From Ectobius pallidus (taxonomy: Eukaryota; Arthropoda; Insecta; Blattodea; Ectobiidae), in contig CAXKWD010000011.1 in NCBI GenBank assembly GCA_964059195.1, positions 36,398,766 through 36,462,765 on the forward strand: DNA of 64,000 nt, written 5' to 3'. Positions 1 to 11,726 of this stretch are shown in pieces. Numbering within the stretch: position 1 is the stretch's first letter; each line of letters opens with the position of its first letter. Below the pieces are notes generated by a model that saw only the letters and a list, made by a program, of their open reading frames with translations, made no database searches and was not told where the DNA came from. The position numbers and the translations under genes were made by a program.

Positions 1-255
1 TATAAAATATGTTTTCAAACTTTCTCCAAACCCCGCGGTTTTGTCTTGTGACCTCACAAGGTTGACAGGGTCAGAGGGAGAGCCATACAGTTATTTTCTT
101 TTGCTGAGACACGAGAATAATGTATAGCCTATAACTTTTAGTTCATATGAGGAATTATTGTAAATAAGATTGAATAGAAATAAGTTTACATTAACTCAAT
201 TAGTTGTATGTGTAAATACCTTAGTAACTTCTGTTAATTGATGTTATTGTTATTA
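1..255 (+). repeat. Direct repeat, copy 1 (identical to 1449-1703)
   Basis: These 255 bases recur base for base at 1449-1703, 1448 bp away; the match stops at 256/1704. The left limit is unknown because the window begins inside the repeat. It contains a short stretch (about 10-75, around CCGCGGTTTTGTCTTGTGAC) that also appears in diverged form at about 921-990. Copy 1 lies outside the Penelope-like element and copy 2 inside its span. It could be a recent duplication, part of the element's terminal structure, or an assembly duplication. Confidence 0.9.
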
Positions 256-607
256 GATTGAAATAAGGTCTATTTGATCCCATATTCCACTTTTTAAACA
301 AAAGTTACAATTTTCTGCATTTTAGGGCACAGTATGTGAGATCTCACCTCCGTGTCATGTCCCAATGCCTGACTTGTCATTTTCATTCTTCCATAATTCA
401 ACAGGCTTTAATTTTTATTCCATTTTAGTGTTATAACAAGAACAAACAGCTCAAAACATGAGTCATTAATAACTAAAAAGAAAATAGGGCCTATATCATT
501 CTGTAAAGACAATTTTTTGCACTAAACATGCCTGTCCCAAATGAGACCTCACCTCTGTGAAACAATATAAAAGTTCACAGTCTAGGCTGTCCGGGTAGCG
601 CCGCGTC

Positions 608-655
608 GAGTGTTGAGAGGCCAACGTTTCTACAGCCATGTTGCTGTCTTCTTCA
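608..655 (-). other. Hammerhead-like motif of Penelope terminal repeat (candidate)
   Basis: On the minus strand the sequence reads CTGAAGA, then a 5-bp stem ACAGC/GCTGT closing a six-base loop, then GAAAC. CTGANGA and GAAA are the two conserved core strings of hammerhead ribozymes, and Penelope-like elements are known to carry minimal hammerheads in their terminal repeats. Extra unpaired bases beside stem II and an unclear stem III mean activity is not established. Confidence 0.4.
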
Positions 656-894
656 GGGCCAAAATGTCACTGACTAAGCCGGGCATCGGGCTCTTATATA
701 TCTGTGTGGTGTTGTGGAGCAGTAGCGGGCGTCCGGCCAATCACAGAAGAGGCATCTGTTGGAGCTCTGGGATTGGTCGGTTGACAGCAGCGGTTGGTCG
801 GAGCTCCATTATCCCTATCTGCTGCATCATGGTGGTGTCAAAGAAGGGGTTGCCAGGTTTTCGGCAAGTCCAGGCCTTTATCCCTGTTGATGTT

Positions 895-1448
895 CTGGGG
901 CACGGGGGTGCCACTTGGCCATGTATTCAAACTTTCTCCAACCGCGCGGTTTTGGCTTGTGACGTCATTAGGTTGACAGATCCACCCTCACCCGTAAGAG
1001 TGAATGGAAAACAGCTGATTGAAAAAAATTAATATTTAATTATAGGCAGCAAGTATCTCGTGTTGTAAGATGTCAACCTGAAGTATAATAACTGTTCAAA
1101 AGGCCATGTGGGAGAAATAGTAAAAGTCTTTATGGTTTGGTTTAAAAATTGTATCTTTTGAAGCTGTTTTTAGAGGTTTAGATTGAGTCTGCAGATGATG
1201 TCCAGCTAACTTAATGCATTATACTTTAAAGAGACAAGACTATTCTATCGTTGTTATTCGAAATAGGGAGGAAATGTTATTTTTTTTCTTAATCCTTCAC
1301 TAACTACAGCTTTACCGTTATTAATATCATAATACTGTAATTAATATCAATTGACTTTAATGTAGAGCGTGTTCATCATTTCTTAGTCATTCTATGCACG
1401 GTTTAAAAAACTGAGAGTTATAATTATTTATAAACTACTTGCAGTAAA
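895..1448 (+). repeat. Inverted, diverged copy of the Penelope 3' tail (counterpart at about 2540-3410)
   Basis: Reading the minus strand from about 3410 down to 2540 (skipping the SINE) gives a sequence clearly related to 895-1448 on the plus strand. Shared landmarks are the tATTTAATTAtAGGCAGCAA segment, TATTCGAAATAGG-AGGAAAT, and TTATAAACTACTTGCAG near the end. The two copies are opposite in orientation and about 1.1 kb apart, consistent with the inverted partial copies common in Penelope-like insertions. Confidence 0.65.
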
Positions 1449-2596
1449 TATAAAATATGTTTTCAAACTTTCTCCAAACCCCGCGGTTTTGTCTTGTGAC
1501 CTCACAAGGTTGACAGGGTCAGAGGGAGAGCCATACAGTTATTTTCTTTTGCTGAGACACGAGAATAATGTATAGCCTATAACTTTTAGTTCATATGAGG
1601 AATTATTGTAAATAAGATTGAATAGAAATAAGTTTACATTAACTCAATTAGTTGTATGTGTAAATACCTTAGTAACTTCTGTTAATTGATGTTATTGTTA
1701 TTATTCATTGTTTTATAGACTAATTCTAATAGGTCTACTGCAGAAAGTAGAAATTTATATATTCTACTGACCTCCATTCACAATTCAACAAATAATATAG
1801 GCCTAATTAATATTGAAGGCTTCAATATAGATTCCATGATTTACAGGAAGTAATGTGTTGCTAGTTAGTAATGTATTTGTTTTAGTGATTAAAAGCCTTT
1901 ATTCTAGATAATGTCACAACTAATGTAATTAATAACTTACTGTATTTATTTATATAATATATTATTGGAAGTAGTGTGCATGTATCAGTAATATGTATTT
2001 AAATGTAATTAATATAATTTAATGCAAACTTTATAATGGTTGTCATGTAATATCTTGCTAAAAATTTCAGTTGTGTAGTTTGGATGGGTAAATATTTTTA
2101 GACATGACAAGTCTTTAGTAGTCTACGAATAAAGTCACGTTAAATCTTGTCATACATCAACAAATGTTTTATTATAACCTATATATCAATATAAATTACT
2201 GTGATACCTAGTGATATAACAATCATAATGATTGCTACATAGTAAGCCTAGGAGGAGAATTATGTGCCCATGGTCGTGGGTTCTATCCCGTTCCAGGTCG
2301 ATGGCATAAATGAAACAGACCTTTGTCTCTATAGATTTACAGGCTCCCTCTACTGAGGGAGAAAATTCCGGCTCACCGGCGAAGATTACATGGCTGTCAT
2401 TAAATACCTTCAAATTAAACGAGTTGGTGTGTGGTATAAAAATACTTCCCTTGTTCAGTGAAAGAGTACATACTAGATACATTACCTTATGGCAATTTAG
2501 TAACTAATATAGGCCTAATTGTAATTAGTACTGTATAGATTTTTTTCCTGCAAGTAGTTTATAAATAGTTATAACTTATGCCTACCGTATTTTAAT

Positions 2597-3055
2597 CCCT
2601 CCCTCCCTCTCTTCCCTCTGTCGTAGTTTTACTTCTCCCTTTTAGGATTTAAGCGACCCAAGCCGCCCGGGCCTTACAGGGCCGCGACCTGTCGGGAGAG
2701 GGATTATCTTTGAATCACATACATACTTTCTTGACCAGACAAGGACATGGATGGCCTCCCCCGATGAGTGATCAGCCCAACGCGGGGCCACCTCCGAGAC
2801 AACACGAACACATAGGACGGTACACACCATTCACACACACACTCACGCAGAACAAGGCGAGGATGGGGATGAAGATGATAATGACGGCCAGACGATATCC
2901 GGGGACCACAAGGGCCTAAAGTTACCTGACATTTGTCTCAAAGGTGAAGGAAAACCCCGGAAAAAACCTCGCCTAGGTAAATGGCCCGACCAGGAATCGA
3001 ACCCGGGCCCGCTGCGTGAGAGGATTGAACGCATCTCCTGAGCCACAGCGGTGGA
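2597..3055 (-). mobile_element. tRNA-derived SINE, family A (full length)
   Basis: The minus strand starts with a tRNA-like head whose B box reads GGTTCGATTCC, followed by a body about 400 bp long and a GGGA-rich 3' tail. It is bounded by an 11-bp target duplication, cgtattttaat, at 2586-2596 and 3056-3066. Related copies lie at 58205-58655 (full) and 45045-45240 (3' half), sharing the landmarks ATGAGACAAATGTCAGG and TGTTCGTGTTGT. It sits inside the Penelope tail, so it is younger than that insertion. Apparent reading frames across it are not genes. Confidence 0.85.
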
Positions 3056-3483
3056 CGTATTTTAATATGAAGTATTAAAATTAATTTTAAAATGTGGTTC
3101 TTATTTCCTGCCTATTTCGAATAAGAACATTAGAAATAGTCCTGTGTTATAGTCTCATGAAACTCCAATACATTCATATTATCTTAACATCACATGCAGA
3201 TGTGATCTTAGCCTGTAAAAACAGCTTCAATAACTACGATTTTTAAACCAAACCCGATCAATTTTTACAATTTCTACCACACAGCCTAATAGATCAGTTC
3301 TTATATTGTGGGTTGGCATGTTAGAACACTTGATAGTTGCTGCCTGTAATTAAATAATAAAGGTTAAAAACCATCTGTTCTCCATTCATTTCTTATGAGA
3401 AAGGGGCTGCCTGACATCCTAGCCACGTCACATCCTGCAGCCAATGACCGCTCAGGGTGGCAAGTGGACTAACCTTTAGTATT

Positions 3484-4263
3484 TTAAGAACCTTGGTTCT
3501 GGGGTCTTCTCGCTATTTCAATCGCTTCTTTCACCCTTCTCGGCCACCATCTTTCTTCTCTACTTATGAGGCGCGTGCCATCAAAAACGATAGCGTGTCC
3601 AGTCTTCGCTGAGTGGAGGGCTATGGCCGACTTTTCAAAGTTGTTGTTCTTGTAGTGGCGTATGTGCTCTTGTAGGCGTTCTGCTACTGTGCGGCCAGTC
3701 TCGCCAATGTAAGTCCGTCCGCAGCTGCAGGGGACCTCATATATTCCCGCCATCTGTAAGGGTTCTAATTTGTCCTTCACCCGGACCAGTCTGCGTCGGA
3801 GAGTATTGGGAGCACTGTAGGCAACCTTGATGTTCTGTCGTCGTAGCATTTTTCCGATTTGGTCGGTAATGCCCCTCACGTAAGGCAGTAACGCTACCCT
3901 GCTGATAGGTTCTGGGGGTTTCTGATTGGTAGTGGAGCTGTTAAGAGTCAGGGCTGTCTGTGTAGTTTGTATTGTTCGTTTGATGGTTGCTGCGGGGTAA
4001 CCATTGGCTCGGAAGGTGTGCTGGAGGCCTTCCATTTCTCCTGGCCGGCTCTCTGCGTCTGATACCTTGGCAGCTCTCATCGCTAAGGTTCTCAGTACGC
4101 CTCTCTTAATAGCCGGGTGGTGGTGTGACTCTGCATGTAGATATCGGTCCGTATGTGTTGGTTTACGGTAGACCGAGTGACCCAAGCTGCCATCCACCCG
4201 TTTCCTCACCAGCACATCCAGAAAAGGCAGGCAATCGTTCTTCTCTATCTCCATGGTAGACTT
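3484..4263 (-). pseudogene. Penelope-like RT C-terminus and GIY-YIG endonuclease, truncated
   Basis: About 260 residues remain. The first part (FLDVLV near residue 20, then SVYRKPTHTDRYLHAESHHHP) is the conserved region after the Penelope RT catalytic core. The GIY-YIG nuclease follows: GIY at about 178-180, a CSC pair at 184-186, YIG at 190-192, R201 and H205 in the next helix. The catalytic RT motifs lie upstream and are missing, because the copy is cut at 4263; its first few apparent codons come from the target duplication. The frame ends soon after the nuclease helix, shorter than intact family members. The family normally copies RNA at a nicked target; this copy cannot do so alone. Confidence 0.9.
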
Positions 4264-4277
4264 AATATAAAAGTTCA

Positions 4278-4940
4278 ATTATTTCCACAGATATGGCATT
4301 GTAGTCTTTCTGTTTTCCTTGGACTCCAACTTTTGGCAGTTTTCTTATCATTTATATAAAACCAAGCTGTTGGTTGCTTTTAAGTGTTGTCTTATTTGTG
4401 TAAAAGGGCTAAATGCAGAGTTGGTAATTGGACTTTCTCACCTCCGTTACCTACAACCAACGGTAAAGTTGTATGTTTTTATATTTACTTTTGCTATAAA
4501 TTATAATAATAAAGAATGCAAAGTTAAACTCTAGAACTGAGATTTTCTAACCTCAAATGTTCCCAAGCTGTTTGACAAATTAGAGAAAAATCTCACCTCC
4601 GTTACTGTTACTCTCGAGTCCTATCCATGGAGGTGTAAATCCCGAGTCCCTTAAAATGTTGAAGTACCTACCTCAAGAATTTTAAGAAGTCCTACACATC
4701 ATGAAAGTTTCAAATTGTATCCAGTTCCAGACATATCACAGCAAACTTATATAAACGCATATTGCACCATCTGTCAAACTTGTCACAGAATTTACGCGCC
4801 ATACGTAGCACCGGAACCGGAAAGTTGAACTTGAGCACTCTGTCACTTCATTTTTTCTCACTAGAGTGTGCTGTCTAACCCAGGCAGGTCAACAGCTGAA
4901 GCCACAACGAAATGGCGGCTTTTTAAAATAGCTTTCTATT
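4278..4940. other. Unassigned AT-rich interval
   Basis: No convincing exon, repeat end or RNA gene is visible. The string CTCACCTCCGT occurs at about 4438 and 4590, and also, exactly or with one change, at about 344 and 547 on the other side of the Penelope element. Confidence 0.5.
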
Positions 4941-5262
4941 TTAACTGATGTATCTGGTAGTGGTAGTAGTAGTGGTGGTAGTAGTAGCAGTGGCGTAGGA
5001 AGGGGGGTGCGGGCCGCCCCGGGGGGGGTGACAAAATAAAAATGTGTCTTTGTAAGTAAAAAATCGCTCAAGGGAAATTAAAGAAAATAATATTATTTAA
5101 AACAATTAAATAAGCTTAATAACTTTATACAAGTCAACATGTGTATTGAAACTTCTTTTAGTTTTAAATTCTGTCAACAAAGGTAATAAAACGCGGCTGA
5201 ACTGGCCGCTGTGTTGATAGGAACAATAATATTATGGTTAGGGGAGGGGTGTTTATTTCTGT

Positions 5263-5495
5263 CATAGGCGTAATCAGGCCGACCATATGGGGGGGGGGGG
5301 TTATAACATCTGGACCCCCCAGGGAGAGGGGGGATTCGGGGGCCTCCCCCGGAAAATTTTGAAAATTAAGATGCACAGTAACTAGTTTTGAGCTTCCCAC
5401 GCTTTATACTCATATTAAGTAATTTATAAGCAGACTTAAAAAAATTGTACAATTTTCCTTTTTTTTAATCAAAACCCCCCCTCGTTACGCCTCTG
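5263..5495. mobile_element. Nested 233-bp hAT-like MITE
   Basis: The left end CATAGGCGTAATCAGG pairs with the right end, which on the minus strand reads CAGAGGCGTAACGAGG. A perfect 8-bp duplication, atttctgt, lies at 5255-5262 and 5496-5503. It contains long C and G runs and no coding potential. It lies within the element at 4988-6836 and therefore inserted later. The ends resemble those of the host element and of the hAT at 35183, suggesting one hAT lineage. Confidence 0.75.
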
Positions 5496-6472
5496 ATTTC
5501 TGTCTATGCTTGTCTCTGCAGTTTTATTAATTTAAATGAGACTTCAACAATCGGAGATATAAAATATCACTTAAGCCGCAACCAATTCTACCCGCGGCGG
5601 CAGTCATGACTTTCACGAAAATAAACTTCCAATGTGAGTTGACTCCGAAGTCTCCTTCAATCTAGATTTTGAACTGGGATGTGCGCATATTTAAGAATAG
5701 ATTATTAATAATGCAGTTCTGCAAAATAGTTACATTACTTGTTTATGAAATTTATTAGGATCAACATAAAAAAATGATGTATAATTCACATAACTTCCTC
5801 TGCCCAAATAAAAGTCAGCCTCCCCGTAAAAATAAGAGAAAGTTGTCGCCAATCTTCGTGTCACATCCCCAAAAGGTACCTAACCCAAATATAAAATTTT
5901 GTTTTCGTACTATTTTCCGTTGCAAGGGGCCGTATTGAAAAGAGCCTGTATTCAGAGTGGGTGGCTTATAACTACCCGTCAGAGAATTATTTCGAAAGTG
6001 TTTCAAATTAAAGTTTTTACTCTATAAGCAACCCACGTGCAACATTTAAAGAAAATCGTTAGAGCCGTTTTCGAGAAAATTTTCTTTATGTAAAAATAAG
6101 GAAAACTTGTCTCCAATCTTCGGTTCACATCTTGAAAGGTATCTGACATAAATACAAAATTGTTTCCTTTTATCAAAATTCATCTTTCCAAAATTCGAGA
6201 TTTCGCTTGGAAAACAAAATATTAAAAAATCACTCAAAAAATAAAAGTTTACAAAATTTCGGGAGTGTATTTTGGCCTAGATGTTCGATTTATTAACGGT
6301 AACACCTAGAGTCTGTCTCTCACGAAAACAATATATATCTGTCTGTCTATAACGTACTTTAGATTATTATTATTATTATTAATAATAATAGCATTTATTG
6401 TCGTTTAACAGTACAATATACATTGTACTGCGTAATATGCTTGATATATATATCATTCCTTCTAACAAAATT

Positions 6473-6580
6473 GGCTGAATTAGGTTAACTATGTCTTATA
6501 TGCACCATTGGTAGCACTGGTCACAATATGGTAACTCGAATCGATTCATAGATGGTTGATTCATAGTATACCATGATTTC
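6473..6580 (+). repeat. Dispersed repeat of about 105 bp, copy 1
   Basis: This segment, with GAATTAGGTTAACTATGTCT and AATCGATTCATAGATGG, reappears inverted at about 25755-25858, nearly 20 kb away, with scattered differences. Its family is not recognised. Confidence 0.65.
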
Positions 6581-6836
6581 GGAGCTTAGTTTTGTTTCTA
6601 TATAACAATGTAATTATTAATTATTTTGCATAACCCGTTGAGTTTACGAGTTACATCAGAGAAATTCGTTGCAGCTGCATCCATCGATAAACTCTTAAAC
6701 TCTCCTGGGATTACGTTTGACTATCCAAAAAATAACACTTGGAACTGTTCCATCTTTTAATAATTTAAATGGGGGGGGGGGGGGCGTGACAAGAAATTTT
6801 CCGCACCGGGTACCACCTAAGCTTGCTACGCCACTG

Positions 6837-6913
6837 AGTAGTAGTAGCAGTAGTAGTGGTAGTAGTAGTGGTGGTGGTAGTATTAGTAGTAGTATTAGTA
6901 GTAGTAGTAGTAT

Positions 6914-6957
<44 letters not shown>

Positions 6958-6985
6958 ATAGTAGTAGTAGTAGTAGTAGTAGTAA
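6837..6985. repeat. (TAG)n microsatellite, main part
   Basis: About 150 bp of imperfect TAG repeats; a shorter continuation lies at about 4955-4987 on the far side of the inserted hAT element. Translations of this tract give serine or valine runs that are not genes. Confidence 0.95.
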
Positions 6986-6989
6986 GTTA

Positions 6990-9480
6990 TTTGCAGAAAA
7001 AACAATACAGGGTGTTGCAAAATTATAACAAAAAATAATAAAATAATATAAATCAACAGAAGTAGCATATTAATAGAATATCGGTACAGTGCGATGGTAA
7101 ACAACAGATTTACAAAAATAATAAATAGATATCTCAATGCCTTAGTACAGTTGTACTTTCCGCATTTGGGAGATTAAATCATGTACAACTTGTGTAAATC
7201 TTCCACCATAAACTTAAAAACTGTCTCCTCACAAGAGATTCGACATTCGAACCTAGAACTTCTTGCACCGAAGCACTGCGCCATAGCTAATTTGAATGAT
7301 TAAATTTTGTATAACTTCTTCTGTAATTCTTAAGACACGAACTTCGTTACTACCTTCTGACTAGAAATTTGAACCTAGAACTTCTTGATTCCATGTACTG
7401 CGACTACTCGTACACCTGTACGTCAATAAGTCGGAAGAGTAAATATTAGGTTTGTTCCCAAAGTCTTTTCATGTACTGTCAGTACCACAAAGCATGAGCA
7501 CATTGTCAGTTTCGCTGCGCGACGTATGCGCACAATGTCGTTTTTCAGCGAACTGATTATGTGTGCCTGCATAGGCTTTGGTAACATACCTATTACAGCT
7601 TGTAACTTGTTTTGTAATTCTTAAAATAAGAACCTGGAAATTTTCCCCGACCAGAGAACCTCTAAACCATAGGCCCTTTGTCTTAGTGCACTCATACACC
7701 TACACTTAATTGATAGATAAGACCAAATCTTGTAATATGCATTTAATAGGTACTTAAAAATATCTCCTAACCATAGAGATTGGAACAAGAAACCTTCCAA
7801 CATAATTTTAATGATACCAAATCATTGGCGTCACGTGGACAAAATATTAGGCTGAAAATAGGAACGCAAGGTATAGAGATAATCCATTTCACCATTTCTA
7901 GAAAAAAGTGTATTGTCCTCCACTATTGTGGGTTAACAACTATGAAAATCAGGACCTACAGCTTTATGTGGAATCCAATCCAGCATGGATCTTCTTTATC
8001 CTTTACGCCAAATGGAATGGCAGGGACTAAAGCAGCGGATATCTATCTAAGTTCTGCCTGCACACCGTCATCTGCCATCTATCGCAAAAAAAGACGAATG
8101 CTAAGAGCTGATCGCCGAAAATTTTCTTAAAACATCTCAGAAATGTGTGGCGGTAGACGGAGATCATTTTAAACATTTTTTATGACAAAGGTAGGTGATT
8201 ATTCTAACTGTAGGCCTAATTCAGAAATCCGTGCACTTGAATTTGAAGGATTATGTACATGTGCCTTTACTGGTCTTGCTTCCAGGTAGCCGCGCGTACT
8301 GTGCATTCTCGGCACATTGCAAAAATAATATATCTGTACTAATAATGGGCCGTAAATGAAAAACATGGATCGAACTACTTCACTTTTTTCCAATGGAGGA
8401 CGTGCTGTGGGGTTCTAAGCGCGAAAACATCAATTTCCTTCGCGAATTTTGTGGCTGTTGCCAAGCACTCTAACCTTACGATCAGTGAGGACCATTATTT
8501 ACTTGTGCATTTATTTGCTTCAACACTGTGTACCAGTATGCGTACCTTTCTATCCAGGGCTGTGGAAAGAAAGCAAGGGCGTCAGGGACAAATTTTCACG
8601 GGCCCCCGTCAAATATTAAATTCACTGCCCAACTCGCCCTTTATAATGTATGTAAAAAAAAAGATTATGTAATGATATTACATAATTATTAAGTGTCAGA
8701 ATGGTACCGGAACTTTTTGAGATTGTCTGGTAGACAGGACTGTCTGTCTGTCTGTCTGTCTGTCCGTCCGTCCGTGTGTCTGTAAGCGCGATAACTCAAA
8801 TACGCTTTATCGGATTTTCATAAAACTTAGTATACCATTTATAACGCCCAAGGGACGAAGCCTATTGATATTGTACCAAATCGGTTAACTGATGCCGGGT
8901 ACGAAACGGAAAAATACATTAAAATGTCCTAATTAGGAACAATTTTATCTGTATGTACCAGTTTAATCTTTTGAAAGTTATGATTTTAAATTCCGAACGT
9001 TAGTGAGGCCTACTGTTGAGTCCAAAAGGATTTCTCCTCCTACTTTTCAAAAATAGCAATTTTTCTTCAGATTAACTGATTAATTCCGTGTCACCGTTAT
9101 ACGACAGGACAATGCACATGAAATAAACACATAAAACACAAAGTTGTTTATTGACTTATAAACAATGTTATTTTAGAGTAAATTTAGAAAGTAAAAAATA
9201 AAACCTGGTCGACCGGGCCCCCTTTTGTAGCCCCTCGTCGGGCCTGTTTCTATCTCATCCCCTCTTACTGGAAATAGATTTACAAAATTAGATTGTTTTA
9301 AGGGAAGATCTTTTTCCTTGTGGAAACAAAAATGCTTCGGCCAGCAGGGCAGGAACAAATTATTATTATTATTCCTACGAACGCCTCTCCCGTTTCGCCA
9401 GCTTCCGTTGCTATGACAACGCACGTTGTTGACAACAGCGGTATTGTGGAGAAGGATCGGAATTCATATAAGCATCTTTT
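6990..9480. other. Gene-free interval upstream of NICN1
   Basis: Low-complexity and old repeat sequence. At about 7448 a TA-flanked GGTTTGTTCCCAAAGTCTT looks like a mariner-type end, without a visible partner. The phrase TTGAACCTAGAACTTCTTG and relatives recur at about 7255 and 7370, suggesting a decayed tandem repeat. A TCTG/TCCG microsatellite lies at 8742-8775. No exon was recognised. Confidence 0.4.
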
Positions 9481-9538
9481 TCTTTGAATTTAGTTTTAGT
9501 TTTTCATGGGAAAGATGACGTAAAAGAAATAGGAAAAC

Positions 9539-9724
9539 ATGGGGGAGAAAAAACAGACTGCCCAGAATTTGACAGGAACGCTCATAGCTCCCCGGCCACG
9601 CAGAAATGGTACTGAAACTGTCGAATTTAGTGTGAAAGGTCCAATAGCAGTAAGCCTCGATGAAGATGACATAACTAGCCCTGGCTGTTCAGTTCTTGAC
9701 TTGCAACTCCCAACGCCTTCCCAG
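9539..9724 (+). CDS. NICN1: Nicolin-1, exon 1 (start codon)
   Basis: Sixty-two codons from ATG at 9539 to a donor CAG|GTAAGC. The last half, with FSVKGPIAVSL and CSVLDLQLP, matches the N-terminus of nicolin-1, the small subunit of the neuronal tubulin polyglutamylase complex. The first 25 or so residues are not conserved. The intron is phase 0, so the frame runs straight into exon 2 at 12368. The start is chosen because it opens the frame and lies at the expected distance from the conserved block. Microtubule association is known for the vertebrate protein and inferred here. Confidence 0.8.
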
Positions 9725-9806
9725 GTAAGCGTAAATCAATAAAATATAACCTAATTTTGTAATTAGTAAATTTCAAGCTCTTAGGCAAATCAGTTATTTC
9801 ACTTAA

Positions 9807-9956
9807 AGTCTGGCCGTTCTAAGAAGGAAACCTGAAGCACACAAAAACCAGTTTGTTTATCTCACTCTGGCACATTACTCGTATGACTTAAGAGTGAGAC
9901 AGACATACTGGTTTTTGTTTACTTCAGGTTTCCTTCTTAGCTCGTCTCTGGTATAG
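9807..9956. mobile_element. Foldback MITE, copy 1 (NICN1 intron 1)
   Basis: A 150-bp palindrome: GTTCTAAGAAGGAAACCTGA on the left is answered by its complement, TCAGGTTTCCTTCTTAG, on the right, around a short centre with CACATTACTCGTATGAC. A second copy with the same arms and centre lies at 39416-39565. No coding capacity. The shared centre shows a real family, not chance palindromes. Confidence 0.85.
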
Positions 9957-10392
9957 TAGAATCTGATTTCTTTCCCTTTATCTTGCATTAAAAAAAGAAA
10001 ATAATACATTAAATTGACTTTGCTTAGGGGATTTTTAGTTAAAAGACTTTTCCCGGAGAAATCTCTTAGAAGCAGGCTACTCTTCAGCCAGCAGTAATTA
10101 TAAAATCCTTTCTCCCTCTCAATACCTCAAACAGTCTAGCGCGTATGAAAGGGCAGAACGGCCGTTGATTTTACCAAATGCCTCTCATTCAAGGAATATG
10201 CTTCTTGAACATGCCAGCATCTTGACCTCTTTTGGTCCAGTAAGACTGAGCCCGAGAATTTCCCTCCAAGTCCAGTCTCTCGTGAAAAACCTAATACTAA
10301 TTACTACTAATACTACTAATACTACTAATACTAATACTAAATAATGCAATAATAATTAAATAAAATTTGCATTCCTTGGCCTATTCTTTGCA

Positions 10393-10790
<398 letters not shown>

Positions 10791-11621
10791 TTAATACCAT
10801 CATCATCATCATCATCACCACCACCAATATTCTGATTGGGTTGGCCAAGGTGGTATTTTCTCAAAATTACATTTGAAAGATTGTGGGTACAAATCCCATG
10901 GCATTCTAAGGGCAGTTTCCAGGGCTTTCTTCCATCGCAGAGTGAAATACCAGACTGGAATTACTTACCGTACCTTCAACTTCAGAGTAAATGTGGAATA
11001 GAAATAGGCCTGAAAGACCAATCGATTCTGATGGGTTTGTAAAATAATAAATGGTTAAATATATATTGTAGTATTGATAGTAATGTGGAAGTTGATGATA
11101 GTAGTAGTGATCAACACCAATAAAAGCATATTTATATAAATAACAAATATACTCAATATTCTTAATAACAGGAGCATTTTCCAAAACGCAAAATACTATT
11201 TTTTTAGTCAGTGAAATAAACACCACAAGAGCCCAGAAATTTATTCCACATCACATTCAAAGTGGTATTAATCAAAGTGTGAGTGGTATTAATCACGCGG
11301 ATTACAAAAAATACTGCCATCATATAAATGGGACTAAAATATTCATTTACTAAAATAATAAGCTAAATGAATTTATTTGCTCAAGTTTCCCAGAAAAAAG
11401 AAGAGCTCACTGGGATCAGAAATGTACCCTGGATGACCTGTATAGGGTTAAGTAAATCGTATGAGTTAACTGTAGGCTGATCAAAAATGGGATATTGGAA
11501 TGGTAAAAATGGGGCTATGGAAAAATTTACATTACAATATTGAAATACCACTTTCGTTCCACCTTTGCATTGCTTCTTTACTGCAATAAATTTGAAATCT
11601 TTGTGGAGATCATCATTAAAG

Positions 11622-11726
11622 CTGCATTTTTCGCCTTTTTGTCTTGCAAGCATATACTGCATTTTTCGCCTTTTTGTCTTGCAAGCATATACTGCATTTT
11701 TCGCCTTTTTGTCTTGCAAGCATATA
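11622..11726 (+). repeat. Three perfect 35-bp tandem units
   Basis: The unit starting CTGCATTTTTCGCCTTTTTG occurs at 11622, 11657 and 11692 without visible differences, in NICN1 intron 1. The perfection suggests recent expansion. Confidence 0.95.

Larger units (their letters stand above)
578..4263 (-). mobile_element. Penelope-like retroelement, 5'-truncated, with 14-bp target-site duplication
   Basis: The coding part (3484-4263, minus strand) is a Penelope-like reverse transcriptase C-terminus plus GIY-YIG endonuclease. The same 14 bases, aatataaaagttca, occur at 564-577 and 4264-4277, directly flanking the element, which marks both ends: the 5' truncation at 4263 and the 3' end at 578. Downstream of the stop the element holds a long tail interrupted by a SINE (2597-3055), the second copy of the 255-bp repeat, an inverted relative of the tail (about 895-1448), and at 578-660 a structured motif typical of Penelope terminal repeats. 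The internal order is complex and may be more than one insertion. Confidence 0.75.
4988..6836. mobile_element. hAT-type element inserted in a TAG microsatellite
   Basis: The left end reads CAGTGGCGTAGGAAGG and the right end, read on the minus strand, CAGTGGCGTAGCAAGC. Both sides are flanked by agtagtag (4980-4987 and 6837-6844), fitting an 8-bp hAT duplication, though inside a TAG tract this alone is weak. The stronger argument is that one TAG array is interrupted exactly at the two matching ends. No transposase frame was recognised. It contains a smaller hAT-like element (5263-5495) and two diverged copies of a 190-bp motif at about 5815-6010 and 6046-6200, also found near 48905 and 59860. 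Confidence 0.7.

Noticed and set aside
610..1032. 140-codon plus-strand frame as a gene
   Set aside because: It runs antisense through the Penelope terminal region; no protein motif and no splice or promoter context.
1..1703. The 255-bp direct repeat as LTRs of a retrovirus-like element
   Set aside because: No TG..CA ends, primer-binding site, polypurine tract or gag-pol coding sequence lies between the copies; the interval holds Penelope-type sequence instead.
2642..3046. Several short frames on both strands
   Set aside because: They lie within SINE family A; GC-rich SINE bodies give such frames by chance.
6717..7038. Serine- and valine-rich open frames
   Set aside because: Produced by the TAG/GTA microsatellite and the G-run next to it.
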